NCBI RefSeq assembly: GCF_042663225.1
Contig: NZ_JBHTAA010000005.1
Span: forward strand, 1,697,480 to 1,761,479
DNA: 64,000 nucleotides
DNA from: Haloferax namakaokahaiae
GTDB taxonomy: Archaea > Halobacteriota > Halobacteria > Halobacteriales > Haloferacaceae
Direction of reading: 5' to 3'
The notes under the pieces were generated by a model. It saw only the letters and a list, made by a program, of their open reading frames with translations, was not told where the DNA came from and made no database searches. Shown here one piece after another: positions 23,299-32,170 of this stretch. The position numbers and the translations under genes are program-made. The stretch's first letter is position 1. The number at the start of each line of letters is the position of its first letter.

Positions 23299-25116
23299 AT
23301 GGTACAAGTCATCTGGCTGGTTGCAGCGGTTGTTGCGTTGTTTACCGTTGGGTATTTCGGATATTCACGGTACCTCGCGCAGTTCGTCGAACTCGACGAC
23401 AGTCGTGATACACCGGCACACAAATACGAAGACGGTCAAGAGTACGTACCGGCGAAGAAGCCGGTGCTACTGGGGCATCACTATTCAAGTATTGCAGGCG
23501 GCGCACCAATCGTCGGCCCGATTACGGCCGGCGTGGTGTGGGGCTGGCTCCCGGCGCTCGCGTGGATTGCTATCGGTAATCCGCTGCTCGGCAGCGTACA
23601 CGACTTCGTGTCGCTCTCGAGCAGTCTGCGACACGACGGGAAGTCGATTGGTTACATCATCGGCGAGTACGTCGGCGAACGCGGCAAGAACATGCTGCTG
23701 TGGTTCGCGTTCCTGACGATTGTGCTCGTCGTCGCGGTGTTCGCCCTCGTGGTGGCCATCGTGTTCAACGCGTATCCCGAGGCGGCGACTGCGAGTTTGG
23801 TGTACATCGCTCTCGCAGTGTTCTTCGGCGTGTACCTGTACCAACTCAATCTGCCGTTCCTGCCGGGAACCGTCGCGTTCGTCGCGGCGATGTTCATCGG
23901 TGTCTTCGCGGGTATTCAGTACCCAATTGCACTGTTCGAACCCGCGGCGCGCGCACCGGCATCGACACTCGTGCTGTTCGGTAGTGGCGGTTCGTGGCTC
24001 CCTGCTGCAGGCGCATTCGGCGCAAACGCAGCGGCGTGGGTTCCGATTATTCTCATCTACGGGGCGATTGCGAGCGCACTCCCGGTGTGGGTGCTTCTCC
24101 AACCGCGCGACTACCTCTCGTCGTTCCTGCTCTACACAGGCGTCGGTGGCGCGCTCGTGGCAATCGTCGTTGGGACGCTCTTCGGGACGTCGAGCCAACC
24201 GCTCGTGACCAACCTCGAACCCTTCTACGGGTTCATCGGTCGCTCCGGCGCACCGCTCTTCCCGCTCCTGTTCATCACTATCGCGTGTGGGACCATCAGC
24301 GGGTTCCACTCGCTCGTCTCTTCGGGGACCACCTCGAAGCAACTGAACAAGGAGAGTGACGCGCGGATGATTGGCTACGGTGGCATGCTCGGCGAAGGCC
24401 TGCTCGCCACCGTCGCACTCGCAACGGTCGCTATCATCGCCCCCGACGTGGGTGGCGGTATCGGCCTCGCACTCCCGACGTTCGCAACCGGTGGCGGCGT
24501 CATCCTGTCGAGTTTCGGCATTCCGACGAGCTTCGGTGGGCCCTTTATGGCCCTCGTGCTCGTGAGCTTCCTGCTCACCTCGACCGACACGGCCGTGCGT
24601 CTCGGCCGCTACATGATGGAAGAAATCGTCGGCACGCCCGAGTCGTCGGTCGAAGAGCTCGCATCCGACCGCTACGGGAACGCACTGGTCCAGACCGTCC
24701 CCGCGTACCTGCTCATCACGAGTGGCTCGTGGCTCACGCTCTGGCAGCTGTTCGGCGGCGCGAACCAACTGCTCGCCGCGATGGCGCTCCTGACGGCGAC
24801 CGTCTGGCTCGCTAACTGGGACGACTCCAAGCAGCTTCTCAGCACCGGCGGCCCGATGGCGCTCATGACGACCATCACGTCCATCGGTCTGCTGTGGCTG
24901 GCGTTCCACGACAACATCTACGCGAAGTTCCTGAACAGCGAGTGGATGGCAAGTGCGGACCTCTTCGCCATGCTCTCGGCAGTCGTGCAGATAATCATCG
25001 CACTCGTGCTCGTCTACCTTGCACTGTCGCTCGCCAAGATGGGCTACGACAACATCCAAGACGCACGAGAATCCGGCGGTGGCCGTGGCGGTCAGCCGAC
25101 ACCGAGCGACGACTAA
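23299..25116 (+). CDS. cstA: CstA-family carbon starvation/peptide or pyruvate transporter
   Basis: A ~605-residue membrane protein with about 16-18 hydrophobic segments. The N-terminal region with PVLLGHHYSSIAGGAPIVGP and GNPLLGSVHDFVSLSSSLR is the CstA signature. Bacterial CstA and relatives import peptides or pyruvate under carbon limitation. The ATG at 23299 is preferred to 23284 because a TTAGATAT box at 23262-23269 would place transcription start between them, nearer the second. The coding sequence uses GCA, GTG and ATT more than its neighbours. A strong hairpin/T-tract follows the stop. Confidence 0.87.
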   Translation: MVQVIWLVAAVVALFTVGYFGYSRYLAQFVELDDSRDTPAHKYEDGQEYVPAKKPVLLGHHYSSIAGGAPIVGPITAGVVWGWLPALAWIAIGNPLLGSVHDFVSLSSSLRHDGKSIGYIIGEYVGERGKNMLLWFAFLTIVLVVAVFALVVAIVFNAYPEAATASLVYIALAVFFGVYLYQLNLPFLPGTVAFVAAMFIGVFAGIQYPIALFEPAARAPASTLVLFGSGGSWLPAAGAFGANAAAWVPIILIYGAIASALPVWVLLQPRDYLSSFLLYTGVGGALVAIVVGTLFGTSSQPLVTNLEPFYGFIGRSGAPLFPLLFITIACGTISGFHSLVSSGTTSKQLNKESDARMIGYGGMLGEGLLATVALATVAIIAPDVGGGIGLALPTFATGGGVILSSFGIPTSFGGPFMALVLVSFLLTSTDTAVRLGRYMMEEIVGTPESSVEELASDRYGNALVQTVPAYLLITSGSWLTLWQLFGGANQLLAAMALLTATVWLANWDDSKQLLSTGGPMALMTTITSIGLLWLAFHDNIYAKFLNSEWMASADLFAMLSAVVQIIIALVLVYLALSLAKMGYDNIQDARESGGGRGGQPTPSDD

Positions 25117-25122
25117 GAACTA

Positions 25123-25153
25123 GAATCGAACCCTTCGATTCGCTTTTTTATTT
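25123..25153 (+). terminator. Hairpin plus T-tract after cstA
   Basis: A perfect 8-base inverted repeat, GAATCGAA and TTCGATTC around a CCC loop, is followed by GC and then TTTTTTATTT. It begins seven bases after the cstA stop. The T-run overlaps the stop codon of the convergent gene. Confidence 0.75.
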
Positions 25154-25744
25154 GCGTAACCGGCCGAGGAGCCGCTGCACCAACCCGCCCGACGCAGTCG
25201 GCGACACGTCGGTCCAGAGGGTGAACGCGGCGACCGAATCGGCGCTCGGACTGGCGATGGCCGTCTCGGCCTCGGGCGCGACGACGGCGACGTTCATCTC
25301 GAAGTGGCCGTAGTAGCCGAATTTGATGAGCGTCCGGTCCGAGAAGTCGCTCACGAACTCGTGGACGTCGTCGGGAATCTCGGGCGCGACGAGGACGAAC
25401 GTGAAGTCCGTCCCGAAGTGTTCTTCGTCCGGTTCGACCCACTCCTCGGCGAGTCTGTGCCCGAGTTCGACGAGGCGTTCGAGTTCGGCCACCGTCGCGG
25501 TATCGACGTAGCGGGCGAAGAGGTACTCTTTCGCGTGGTGGTTGGCGTAGTTGATAGACTGGTGGACGAACTGTTTCCGCGTCTCCATGCGCATCGACCC
25601 GAAGAGGTCGAATCGCTCGCCGTGGACGCCGTAGTCCTGTTCGAGGTCGTAATTGTGCATGAGGCGGTCGGAGACGCGGTCCAGATATTCGTCGTCCCAG
25701 ACCGGCGGGTCGAACTCTTCGTCGGGTCGGACCTCGTCGCTCAT
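25148..25744 (-). CDS. Conserved haloarchaeal protein
   Basis: A 198-residue protein with no domain I can name. It is acidic, starts with a long charged segment, has an all-helical-looking middle (RKQFVHQSINYANHHAKEYL and ERLVELGHRLAEEWVEP) and a strand-rich half (FTFVLVAPEIPDDVHEFVSDF, LIKFGYYGHFEMNVAVVAP). Its C-terminus VQRLLGRLRK is basic. The start overlaps the cupin stop in an ATGA junction, so the two are co-translated. It looks cytosolic. Confidence 0.75.
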   Translation of the reverse strand: MSDEVRPDEEFDPPVWDDEYLDRVSDRLMHNYDLEQDYGVHGERFDLFGSMRMETRKQFVHQSINYANHHAKEYLFARYVDTATVAELERLVELGHRLAEEWVEPDEEHFGTDFTFVLVAPEIPDDVHEFVSDFSDRTLIKFGYYGHFEMNVAVVAPEAETAIASPSADSVAAFTLWTDVSPTASGGLVQRLLGRLRK

Positions 25745-26121
25745 TCGTCGTCGGGGTCGTACGCCTCGGCGTCACCCGAGACGGCGGGCGCGCCGATAGC
25801 CAGCAGTTCGACCGCGTCGGCAGCGTCTTCGGGGTTGTGCGCGCGGTGCGGGCTTTCGGGGTCGGCGACGAACGTGCTTCCCTCCGGGACTTCGAACGTC
25901 TCTTCGGGCGTCTCGACGAACAGCGTGCCCGAGAGGACGTAGAACGCCTCTTCCTGTTCGGTGTGGTAGTGGTACGCCAGCGGCGCTTGCTCGCCGGGCT
26001 CGGCACGGAAGTAGTTGAGCGCGAAGTTCTCTACCTCGCCTGCAGACCCGATACGGCGGAGTTCGCACGGTCGGTCTGCTACCTCATCGATGTCCTCGGT
26101 TGCAACAACTCGGTATCCCAT
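25741..26121 (-). CDS. Cupin-domain protein
   Basis: A 126-residue single-domain cupin. Motif 1 reads YHYHTEQEEAFYVLSGTLFV with the usual two histidines and a glutamate; motif 2 is FVADPESPHRAHN. Such small cupins bind a metal and act as isomerases, dioxygenases or sensors; the reaction is not known. The ATG at 26121 is preferred to an upstream one because a CTTTATGA-type box on the minus strand (26144-26151) is centred 27 bases ahead, giving a leaderless transcript. It is first in a two-gene unit. Confidence 0.85.
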   Translation of the reverse strand: MGYRVVATEDIDEVADRPCELRRIGSAGEVENFALNYFRAEPGEQAPLAYHYHTEQEEAFYVLSGTLFVETPEETFEVPEGSTFVADPESPHRAHNPEDAADAVELLAIGAPAVSGDAEAYDPDDE

Positions 26122-26210
26122 GAGACGTGGCACCACGTTCGGACTCATAAAGCCGTCGTGAACCCGCCCAAAACCAAGGTTTATTCGTGATGATTCCGAA
26201 TCAAACGTCT

Positions 26211-26420
26211 ATGTCGGACCCGAAACGAGAAGCGTGCGGACGGTGTTCGTTGACGACCGTCGTGGACGCGACGGCCGACGGTGGACCGAACCCATTCGAT
26301 GGCGACCGTATCGAACTCGACGATAGTGACCTCCGCCGAACGTCGCCATCGGCGTGGTTCGAAGGTCTCTCGGCTCGACTCGACGCGTTCGCCGAGCGCG
26401 TCATCTTTGGTTCTCGATAA
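26211..26420 (+). CDS. Small haloarchaeal protein of unknown function
   Basis: A 69-residue protein MSDPKREACGRCSLTT onward with a single CGRC pair near the N-terminus and an amphipathic C-terminal helix (AWFEGLSARLDAFAERVIFG). One CxxC alone could bind zinc only as a dimer. A TTTATT box is ~30 bases upstream of the ATG, favouring this start over the in-frame ATG at 26187. No family is recognised. Confidence 0.55.
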   Translation: MSDPKREACGRCSLTTVVDATADGGPNPFDGDRIELDDSDLRRTSPSAWFEGLSARLDAFAERVIFGSR

Positions 26421-26480
26421 CGTATCGCAATAATTTGCTCGCAGAGTTTATATTCTCTAGCGCCTATTCCCGTCAACGAC

Positions 26481-27179
26481 ATGGAAGAGAGCATCTCCGG
26501 GTTCAAGTGTCGGGGCACCTGGGGCGAGGTGGTGGAACACGGCGAACGCGTTACGCGTGCGCTCGCCGACGCCGGAACAAAGGGGGCCGCATTCGACGAG
26601 TGGGACGAGTGGCGACCCAAGTCACACGAGCGCCTTGGAAAGGACGTAAACAAGAAGACCGCAGAGCAGGCGAGCATCGCCGAAGGCGAGGGCGAGAAGG
26701 CCGGCAAAAGCCCGAACGACGACCTCAAGACGGCGGGTGAGAAACTCACCGACTCCTACGAGAAGGTCGAAGAGGGAGACGGCGAGAGCGCGGTCGAATC
26801 GTGGCAAGACTCCATCAACTACGTCGCACGCGCGGCCGACTCGGCCGGGCGCAAAGCGCTTCGGAAGGTCGAAGACGCCGTCTATCGGAAGGTCATGACA
26901 CAACTCGCACCGTACTACTTCGACAACGAACTCGTCAGCGCCAACATCCAGCAGGTCGGCCGCGGGTCCGAAGAAGAACAGTTCGTCTTCGAAGTGAACG
27001 TCAACGACGACGAACTCAAAGGGACCGTCTCGGACCTGCTTCAACAGTTCGAAGACGAGGTGGACCGCTGGCACATCGACACCGAGAAGGACACCGAAAT
27101 CGCCGAAGCCGTCGAGGGCGTCGAGGTGACGGAGGCAGAACGCGAGTCCGAGTCGCCGACGCGTTCGACGACCAACTGA
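26481..27179 (+). CDS. Conserved haloarchaeal protein (DUF5828-like)
   Basis: A 232-residue acidic protein. It opens with MEESISGFKCRGTWGEVVEHGERV, which I associate with the haloarchaeal DUF5828 group. The middle (residues 55-110) is highly charged and probably coiled or disordered, then comes VARAADSAGRKALRKVEDAV and a strand-rich part with EEEQFVFEVNVNDDELKGTV. No catalytic motif can be seen. A TTTATATT box (26450-26457) is centred ~27 bases upstream. Confidence 0.75.
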   Translation: MEESISGFKCRGTWGEVVEHGERVTRALADAGTKGAAFDEWDEWRPKSHERLGKDVNKKTAEQASIAEGEGEKAGKSPNDDLKTAGEKLTDSYEKVEEGDGESAVESWQDSINYVARAADSAGRKALRKVEDAVYRKVMTQLAPYYFDNELVSANIQQVGRGSEEEQFVFEVNVNDDELKGTVSDLLQQFEDEVDRWHIDTEKDTEIAEAVEGVEVTEAERESESPTRSTTN

Positions 27180-27247
27180 CCGACCGTCCCCCGAGGTTCA
27201 CCTTCCCCTTCGAAAATACTGATACCGGCCGCCCGTGATGGGTCCGT

Positions 27248-27484
27248 ATGGCCGAACCGCTGTACATCGACTCCGGTGAGTTGACCGCGGACGAAATCCT
27301 CGACCACCTCCGGGACGGTCGGCGAATCGTCGTCCGCGCCGAGATGCTCGGCGGTACTCACGAGGTGACACTGCGCCACGACGGGAAGATTTTCTACTGC
27401 GATACGCCGACGACGCTCCACAAGCACGAGGACGAAGCGGGGATGCGAGCGTGCGTCACGAAGATGGGCTACGCCAAGGAGTGA
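27248..27484 (+). CDS. Small conserved haloarchaeal protein
   Basis: A 78-residue protein with an alternating strand pattern: ADEILDHLRDGRRIVVRAEM, THEVTLRHDGKIFYCDTPTT, then HEDEAGMRACVTKMGYAKE. It looks like a compact alpha/beta fold without cysteines in metal-binding spacing. No family name is offered. It stands alone between the DUF5828-like gene and the regulator. Confidence 0.65.
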   Translation: MAEPLYIDSGELTADEILDHLRDGRRIVVRAEMLGGTHEVTLRHDGKIFYCDTPTTLHKHEDEAGMRACVTKMGYAKE

Positions 27485-27571
27485 GCACAGCAAGTTCCCG
27501 ACGTCGAGGAGCGAACGACGACAGGCTCACGACGCGAAAGACGAGCGACACCGTGTTCCGGGACGTGAGGG

Positions 27572-27579
27572 TTTAATTC
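27572..27579 (+). promoter_or_regulatory. TATA-like box of the TrmB-like regulator
   Basis: TTTAATTC is centred 27 bases before the ATG at 27602, the leaderless spacing. Confidence 0.5.
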
Positions 27580-27601
27580 GACTCACGCCGAAGCATCGTG
27601 C

Positions 27602-27970
27602 ATGGCTGACGCACCGGATTTGGAAGACCTGATTGAGACGAACGACCCGAGTTTCGGGCACGTCCTCGCCTGCGTCTTCGGAATCCAGCGCCACGAGAGT
27701 CGGACGTATCTCGCACTCCTCGACAACCCGGGGAGCACCGTCGCGGAACTCGCAGAGATGCTCGACCGGGACCGCAGTAACGTGAATCGCTCGCTGACGA
27801 CGCTCTTGGAGAAGGGACTCGCCGAGCGCCGCCGTCGGTTGCTCGACCCCGGCGGCTACGTCTACCAGTACACGGCGACGCCGCTTCCCGAGGCGAAAGA
27901 GATGATGCACGCCGCCCTCGACGAGTGGGCCGAGACGGTCCACGACCGAATCGACTCGTTCGGGCGGTAG
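27602..27970 (+). CDS. TrmB-like transcription regulator, single HTH domain
   Basis: A 122-residue regulator consisting of one winged helix: HESRTYLALLDNPGSTVAEL, then the recognition helix DRDRSNVNRSLTTLLEKGL and a wing with RRRRLLDPGGYVYQYTATPL. The pattern is that of TrmB/MarR-like haloarchaeal regulators lacking the sugar-binding domain. The C-terminal helix EMMHAALDEWAETVHDRI may dimerise it. The target is unknown; the next gene, thrC, is in the same direction 90 bases away. Confidence 0.8.
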   Translation: MADAPDLEDLIETNDPSFGHVLACVFGIQRHESRTYLALLDNPGSTVAELAEMLDRDRSNVNRSLTTLLEKGLAERRRRLLDPGGYVYQYTATPLPEAKEMMHAALDEWAETVHDRIDSFGR

Positions 27971-28059
27971 TTCTCGTAGACGTCGCTGGCCGAGACGACG
28001 CTCGGCAGGTGCCGCCCGAACCCTCCCGTTTTTGTCCCTCTGGTGCCACCGCCCGAGCA

Positions 28060-29319
28060 ATGAGCCTCGAACTCACGGCACCTGCCCAAGACGCGCCGGC
28101 CGTCGCCGACGACGGCGTCTGGCTCGAATGTATCGAATGCGGCGAACAGTTCGCGCCGTTCGAGGACATTCGATACACGTGCGACGACTGCGACGGACTC
28201 CTCGAAGTCCGCTACGACGAACCCGCGACGTGGGACGACTTCGAGGGTCGGGGCGTCTGGCGCTACAACGCCGCCCTGCCGTTCGAAGCGGGCGTCTCGC
28301 TCCCCGAGGGCGATACGCCGCTCCACGAAGTCCCCCGCCTCGAAGCCGACGTCGGCGTCGAGACCCTCCGCATCAAGCACGAGGGGATGAACCCCACGGG
28401 GTCGTTCAAAGACCGCGGCATGACCGTCGGGGTCCGCGTCGCCAAAGAACTCGGCGTGGACCGTCTCGCCTGCGCATCGACCGGTAACACCTCCGCGGCG
28501 CTCGCGGCCTACGGCGCGCGCGGCGGCATGGAGACGCTCGTGCTCCTCCCCGCCGGTAACGTCGCGGCCGGGAAAATCGCGCAGGCGTCCCTCCACGATG
28601 CCCGTATCCTCGAAGTAGACGGCAACTTCGACTCCTGTCTCGATATCGTCCAAGAACTCGCCGACATGGGCGAGGTCTACCTCCTCAACTCGCTCAACCC
28701 CTTCCGCCTCGAAGGCCAGAAGACCATCGGCCTGGAAATCCTCGAAGCGTTCTTCGACGACTACGACACCTACCCGGACCGCATCGTCCTTCCCGTCGGC
28801 AACGCGGGCAACACCTCGGCGCTCTACAAGGCGTTCCGCGAACTCGTTCAATCTGGTTCGCTCGACGCCGAGGACGTGCCCAAACTCACCGGCGTCCAAG
28901 CAGAAGGTGCCGCCCCGATGGTCGAAGCAGTCGAGAACGGCTGGGACGACACCCGCCGCTGGGACGAAGTCGAGACGAAGGCGACCGCGATTCGCATCGG
29001 TAACCCGGTCAACGCCCCCAAGGCACTGCCCGGCATCCGCGAGACGGGCGGCACCGCCGTCGCCGTCTCCGACGAGGAGATAACCGACGCGCAGCGCGAC
29101 CTCGCCGCAGAAGGCGTGGGCGTCGAACCCGCCTCCGCGGCCTCCGTCGCCGGCCTCCGCAAACTCCGCCGCGAGGGCGTCGTCGGCGACGACGAACGGG
29201 TCGTCTGTCTCACCACCGGTCACCTCCTGAAAGACCCCGACGCAGCCTTCGAAGCGGGCGACGACCCCGAACCCGTCGCCAACGACATCGACGCCGTGCT
29301 CGACCTGCTCTCGGAGTAA
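28060..29319 (+). CDS. thrC: Threonine synthase
   Basis: PLP enzyme converting phosphohomoserine to threonine. The 419-residue protein has an N-terminal zinc ribbon (C24, C27, C41, C44), then NPTGSFKDRGMT with the PLP lysine K117, ASTGNTSAALAAYGA for phosphate binding, and GNAGNTSALYKAF. This matches archaeal ThrC and not threonine dehydratase. The ATG at 28060 is used because the zinc ribbon begins soon after; a longer frame from 27925 overlaps the regulator gene. Confidence 0.94.
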   Translation: MSLELTAPAQDAPAVADDGVWLECIECGEQFAPFEDIRYTCDDCDGLLEVRYDEPATWDDFEGRGVWRYNAALPFEAGVSLPEGDTPLHEVPRLEADVGVETLRIKHEGMNPTGSFKDRGMTVGVRVAKELGVDRLACASTGNTSAALAAYGARGGMETLVLLPAGNVAAGKIAQASLHDARILEVDGNFDSCLDIVQELADMGEVYLLNSLNPFRLEGQKTIGLEILEAFFDDYDTYPDRIVLPVGNAGNTSALYKAFRELVQSGSLDAEDVPKLTGVQAEGAAPMVEAVENGWDDTRRWDEVETKATAIRIGNPVNAPKALPGIRETGGTAVAVSDEEITDAQRDLAAEGVGVEPASAASVAGLRKLRREGVVGDDERVVCLTTGHLLKDPDAAFEAGDDPEPVANDIDAVLDLLSE

Positions 29320-29459
29320 CCCAAAACGGACGCGTTCGCAATCGCGCCAACCGGTCGCGCTCGGCCGTGCGGCAGGTGGACAGTTTCGACCGAGCGGCAG
29401 ACGGACGCAAGTTGTCCGTCTGACACATTCTTTTTGCTGTGTGTCCCGTTGTCACGACT

Positions 29460-29792
29460 ATGTCTGCTTCCAGCATTCCGACTGGAACCGTCAGTTCGGG
29501 CGGTTCCGGAGCGCGAACCTACCCGCGGGACGACGGGGTCGCAGTGTCGCGCTCGCCGCCACGAACCACCACTGACGCTGAGCGCCTGCAACGCCGAAAC
29601 GAGGCGCTTCGGAAGGCGAACGAGCGCCTTCGACGCCAACTCGCCATCGAAAAGCGCGACCGACAGTCGGTCATCGACGGCTACGAGCACCTGCTCTCCG
29701 AGGCACAGCCGCCGCGTCGTGAAAAACGTGAGAAGATGCCGACAGGCGTCCTGAGCCGCCTCAAATCGTTCGTTCGCCGACTCAGAGCGTGA
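29460..29792 (+). CDS. Coiled-coil protein, unknown
   Basis: A 110-residue protein. The first ~40 residues are Ser/Gly/Pro-rich and disordered-looking; residues 45-80 (DAERLQRRNEALRKANERLR and following) form a strong basic coiled coil with leucine spacing; the end (LSRLKSFVRRLRA) is basic and amphipathic. A basic protein is unusual in this acidic proteome and hints at nucleic-acid or membrane contact. It overlaps the convergent serA end by 11 bases. A CTTTTTGC box lies ~30 bases upstream. Confidence 0.6.
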   Translation: MSASSIPTGTVSSGGSGARTYPRDDGVAVSRSPPRTTTDAERLQRRNEALRKANERLRRQLAIEKRDRQSVIDGYEHLLSEAQPPRREKREKMPTGVLSRLKSFVRRLRA

Positions 29793-31359
29793 TGATGTCC
29801 ACGTCGATGATACGGTCATCGGCGAGGAGTTCGTCGCGGACCGCGTCCGGCACTTCGCTGTCGAGGTTGTAGACGGTGAGTGCCTCGCCGCCGGGCTTCG
29901 CGCGACGGGCGTTGAACATGCCTGCGATGTTCACGTCGCCGTCGCCGAGGACGGTGCCGATGAGGCCGATGACTCCGGGTTTGTCGTAGTTGCGAGCGAT
30001 GAGCATGTGACCGTGCGGAATCGCGTCGAGACGGTAGCCGTTGATGCGGACGATACGCGGGTCGTCGCCCGCGAAGAGCGTTCCCGCGATGGTCATCTCT
30101 TCGTCGCCGTTGCGGACGGTGACGCTCACGAGACTCTGGAAGTCCTCCGACTGGCGGGACTTCGACTCGGTGACGTCGATGCCGCGTTCCTTGGCGATGC
30201 GCGGCGCGTTGACGGCGTTGACCTGCCATTCGAGCGGCGTGAAGACGCCCTTGAGCGCGGAGGCGGTGACGAGTTCCACGTCCTCGCCCGCGATGTCGCC
30301 GTTGTAGCTCACTTCGATTTCGCCGATGCGGCCGTCGAGCAGTTGGCCGGCGATTTTGCCGGCCGTCTCGGCGAGACCGATGTAGGGACGGATGCGCGGG
30401 AAGGCGCTCTCGTCCACCGACGGCGCGTTGAGCGCGTTCATCACCGGTTCCTCGCGGAAGGCGGCGACGACTTGGTCGGCCGTCGAGACGGCCACGTTCT
30501 CCTGTGCGGCCGAGGTGGACGCGCCGAGGTGCGGCGTGACGACGATATCGTCCACGTCGAGAAGCGGATTGTCGGGCGAGACGGGTTCGTCGGCGAACAC
30601 GTCCACTGCCGCCCCGTCGAGGACGCCGGAATCGACGGCGTGAGCGAGTGCCGCTTCGTCAACGACGCCACCGCGGGCGCAGTTGATGAGATAGCCGCTG
30701 CCCATCGTCTCCAACTCGTCGGTGGAGATGAGGTCTTTCGTCTCGGGGGTCAGCGGCGTGTGCACCGTGAGGAAGTCGGCACGAGAGAGACAGTCGTCGA
30801 ACTCCACGAGTTCCGCACCGAGTTGTTCGGCGCGCTCTTGGCCGATGTAGGGGTCGTAGGCGACGATGCTCATCCCGAGCGAGGAGAGTTTCTTTGCGAC
30901 TTCCTGGCCGACGCGACCCAGACCGACGACGCCGAGGGTCTTGCCGTTGACTTCGGTACCGAGGTAGTCGGACTTGGCCCACTCGCCGTTCTTGAGGCGG
31001 GCGTGTGCCTGCGGAATCGAGCGCGCGGCGGCGAAGCCCATGGCGACGGTGTGCTCGGCGGCGGCACGGACGTTGCCTTCGGGGGCGTTGGCGACGATGA
31101 CGCCGTGTTCCGTGGCGGCCTCGATGTCGATGTTGTCCACGCCGATACCGGCGCGGCCGACGATGACGAGGTTGGGTGCGGCCTCGAACACCTCGGCGGT
31201 GACCTGTGTTCCGGAGCGGACGATGAGTCCGTTCGCGTCGGAGACGGCTTCGAGGAGCGCTTCACCTTCGACGTCGTAGGCAGTCTCTACCGCATAACCG
31301 GCCTCTCGAATCCGGTCGAGACCCGCGTCGGCAATCGGGTCCGTGACGAGTACCTTCAT
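29782..31359 (-). CDS. serA: D-3-phosphoglycerate dehydrogenase
   Basis: First step of serine synthesis. The 525-residue enzyme is the long form: substrate/NAD domains to ~315, an intervening domain (~316-450) and a C-terminal ACT domain (GHMLIARNYDKPGVIGLIGT and on) for serine feedback. NAD binds at GLGRVG (146-151); INCARGGVVDEAAL and PHLGASTSAAQENVA hold catalytic residues. The start MKVLVTDP is the family N-terminus, and a CTTAACC box is ~30 bases upstream, so the in-frame ATG at 31398 is rejected. serB is nearby but not in one transcript. Confidence 0.94.
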   Translation of the reverse strand: MKVLVTDPIADAGLDRIREAGYAVETAYDVEGEALLEAVSDANGLIVRSGTQVTAEVFEAAPNLVIVGRAGIGVDNIDIEAATEHGVIVANAPEGNVRAAAEHTVAMGFAAARSIPQAHARLKNGEWAKSDYLGTEVNGKTLGVVGLGRVGQEVAKKLSSLGMSIVAYDPYIGQERAEQLGAELVEFDDCLSRADFLTVHTPLTPETKDLISTDELETMGSGYLINCARGGVVDEAALAHAVDSGVLDGAAVDVFADEPVSPDNPLLDVDDIVVTPHLGASTSAAQENVAVSTADQVVAAFREEPVMNALNAPSVDESAFPRIRPYIGLAETAGKIAGQLLDGRIGEIEVSYNGDIAGEDVELVTASALKGVFTPLEWQVNAVNAPRIAKERGIDVTESKSRQSEDFQSLVSVTVRNGDEEMTIAGTLFAGDDPRIVRINGYRLDAIPHGHMLIARNYDKPGVIGLIGTVLGDGDVNIAGMFNARRAKPGGEALTVYNLDSEVPDAVRDELLADDRIIDVDIITL

Positions 31360-31493
31360 GCGGATAGGGTCAAACTCATGCGGGTTAAGGATTGCCACAA
31401 CGGCCTATATCGTGAACATGAGAGTGTCTCGCACGGCGGGGGTCCGACCGGTGCCGTCACCGTTTTCATTTCCGGCCTAGATACCACTACCAA

Positions 31494-32156
31494 ATGGAAC
31501 ATCGTGCCGGGGAAAGCCCGCCATCTTCGCCGCAGTTTTCGCTCCCCGACGGCGGGTCAGTACTCATCGCTGGCCCGGCGATGACTCACAAACGACGACT
31601 GATGCTCTCGCTTCTCGCCGAGTCGGACGACTCGCAGCGAGGCGGGAAAATCGTCGTCACGACCCGAAAGCCCGCGCCGACGATAACGACCGAGTTCGAG
31701 CACATCGCCGGCCACTCGGCCGAACAGTTCGAAGTTATCGACACGACGAGCGTGGCCGACCTGCTCTCGCGTGACGCGCGGTCAGCCCAGAGTCGCTACG
31801 TCTCGAACCCGGGTGACCTCACTGGTATCGGTATCCACCTCACCGAATCGTTGCGCACGCACTTCGAGGCGGGTCGGACTGCTCGGGTCGGTCTCCACGT
31901 CCTCTCGACGATTGCGATGTACACAGACCTCAAGCGAGTGTTCCAGTTCCTGCACGTCATCACCGGCCGAATCGCGGCCGCGGAGTTCACGGGCGTGTTC
32001 ACCCTCGACACCGGCTTTATCGACGACCGCGAACTCGAACTGCTCAAACAGCCGTTCGACGCGCTCATCGAGACGAGAGAGACCGAGAGCCTCGCAGAAG
32101 TTCGCACTCGCGGTCTCGATATCGGACCGAAGACGTGGACACCGCTTCGCGTCTGA
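31494..32156 (+). CDS. RecA/KaiC-like haloarchaeal protein (DUF7504-like)
   Basis: A 220-residue protein with the overall order of a small RecA-superfamily domain: a strand and degenerate P-loop SVLIAGPAMTHKRRLML, VVTTRKPAPTI, a segment VGLHVLSTIAMYTDLKRVFQFLHVI, and ending in strands FTGVFTLDTGF. The P-loop lacks the GKT signature, so ATP use is doubtful. Haloarchaea have many such proteins near signalling genes; the function is unknown. It is divergent from serA. Confidence 0.7.
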   Translation: MEHRAGESPPSSPQFSLPDGGSVLIAGPAMTHKRRLMLSLLAESDDSQRGGKIVVTTRKPAPTITTEFEHIAGHSAEQFEVIDTTSVADLLSRDARSAQSRYVSNPGDLTGIGIHLTESLRTHFEAGRTARVGLHVLSTIAMYTDLKRVFQFLHVITGRIAAAEFTGVFTLDTGFIDDRELELLKQPFDALIETRETESLAEVRTRGLDIGPKTWTPLRV

Positions 32157-32170
32157 ACGCCACGACCCCG

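Noticed and set aside
27485..27566. Possible member of the constant-loop hairpin family (GAGGAGCGAACGAC)
   Set aside because: The flanks pair over only four bases, and the loop differs from the trpS array; likely chance.
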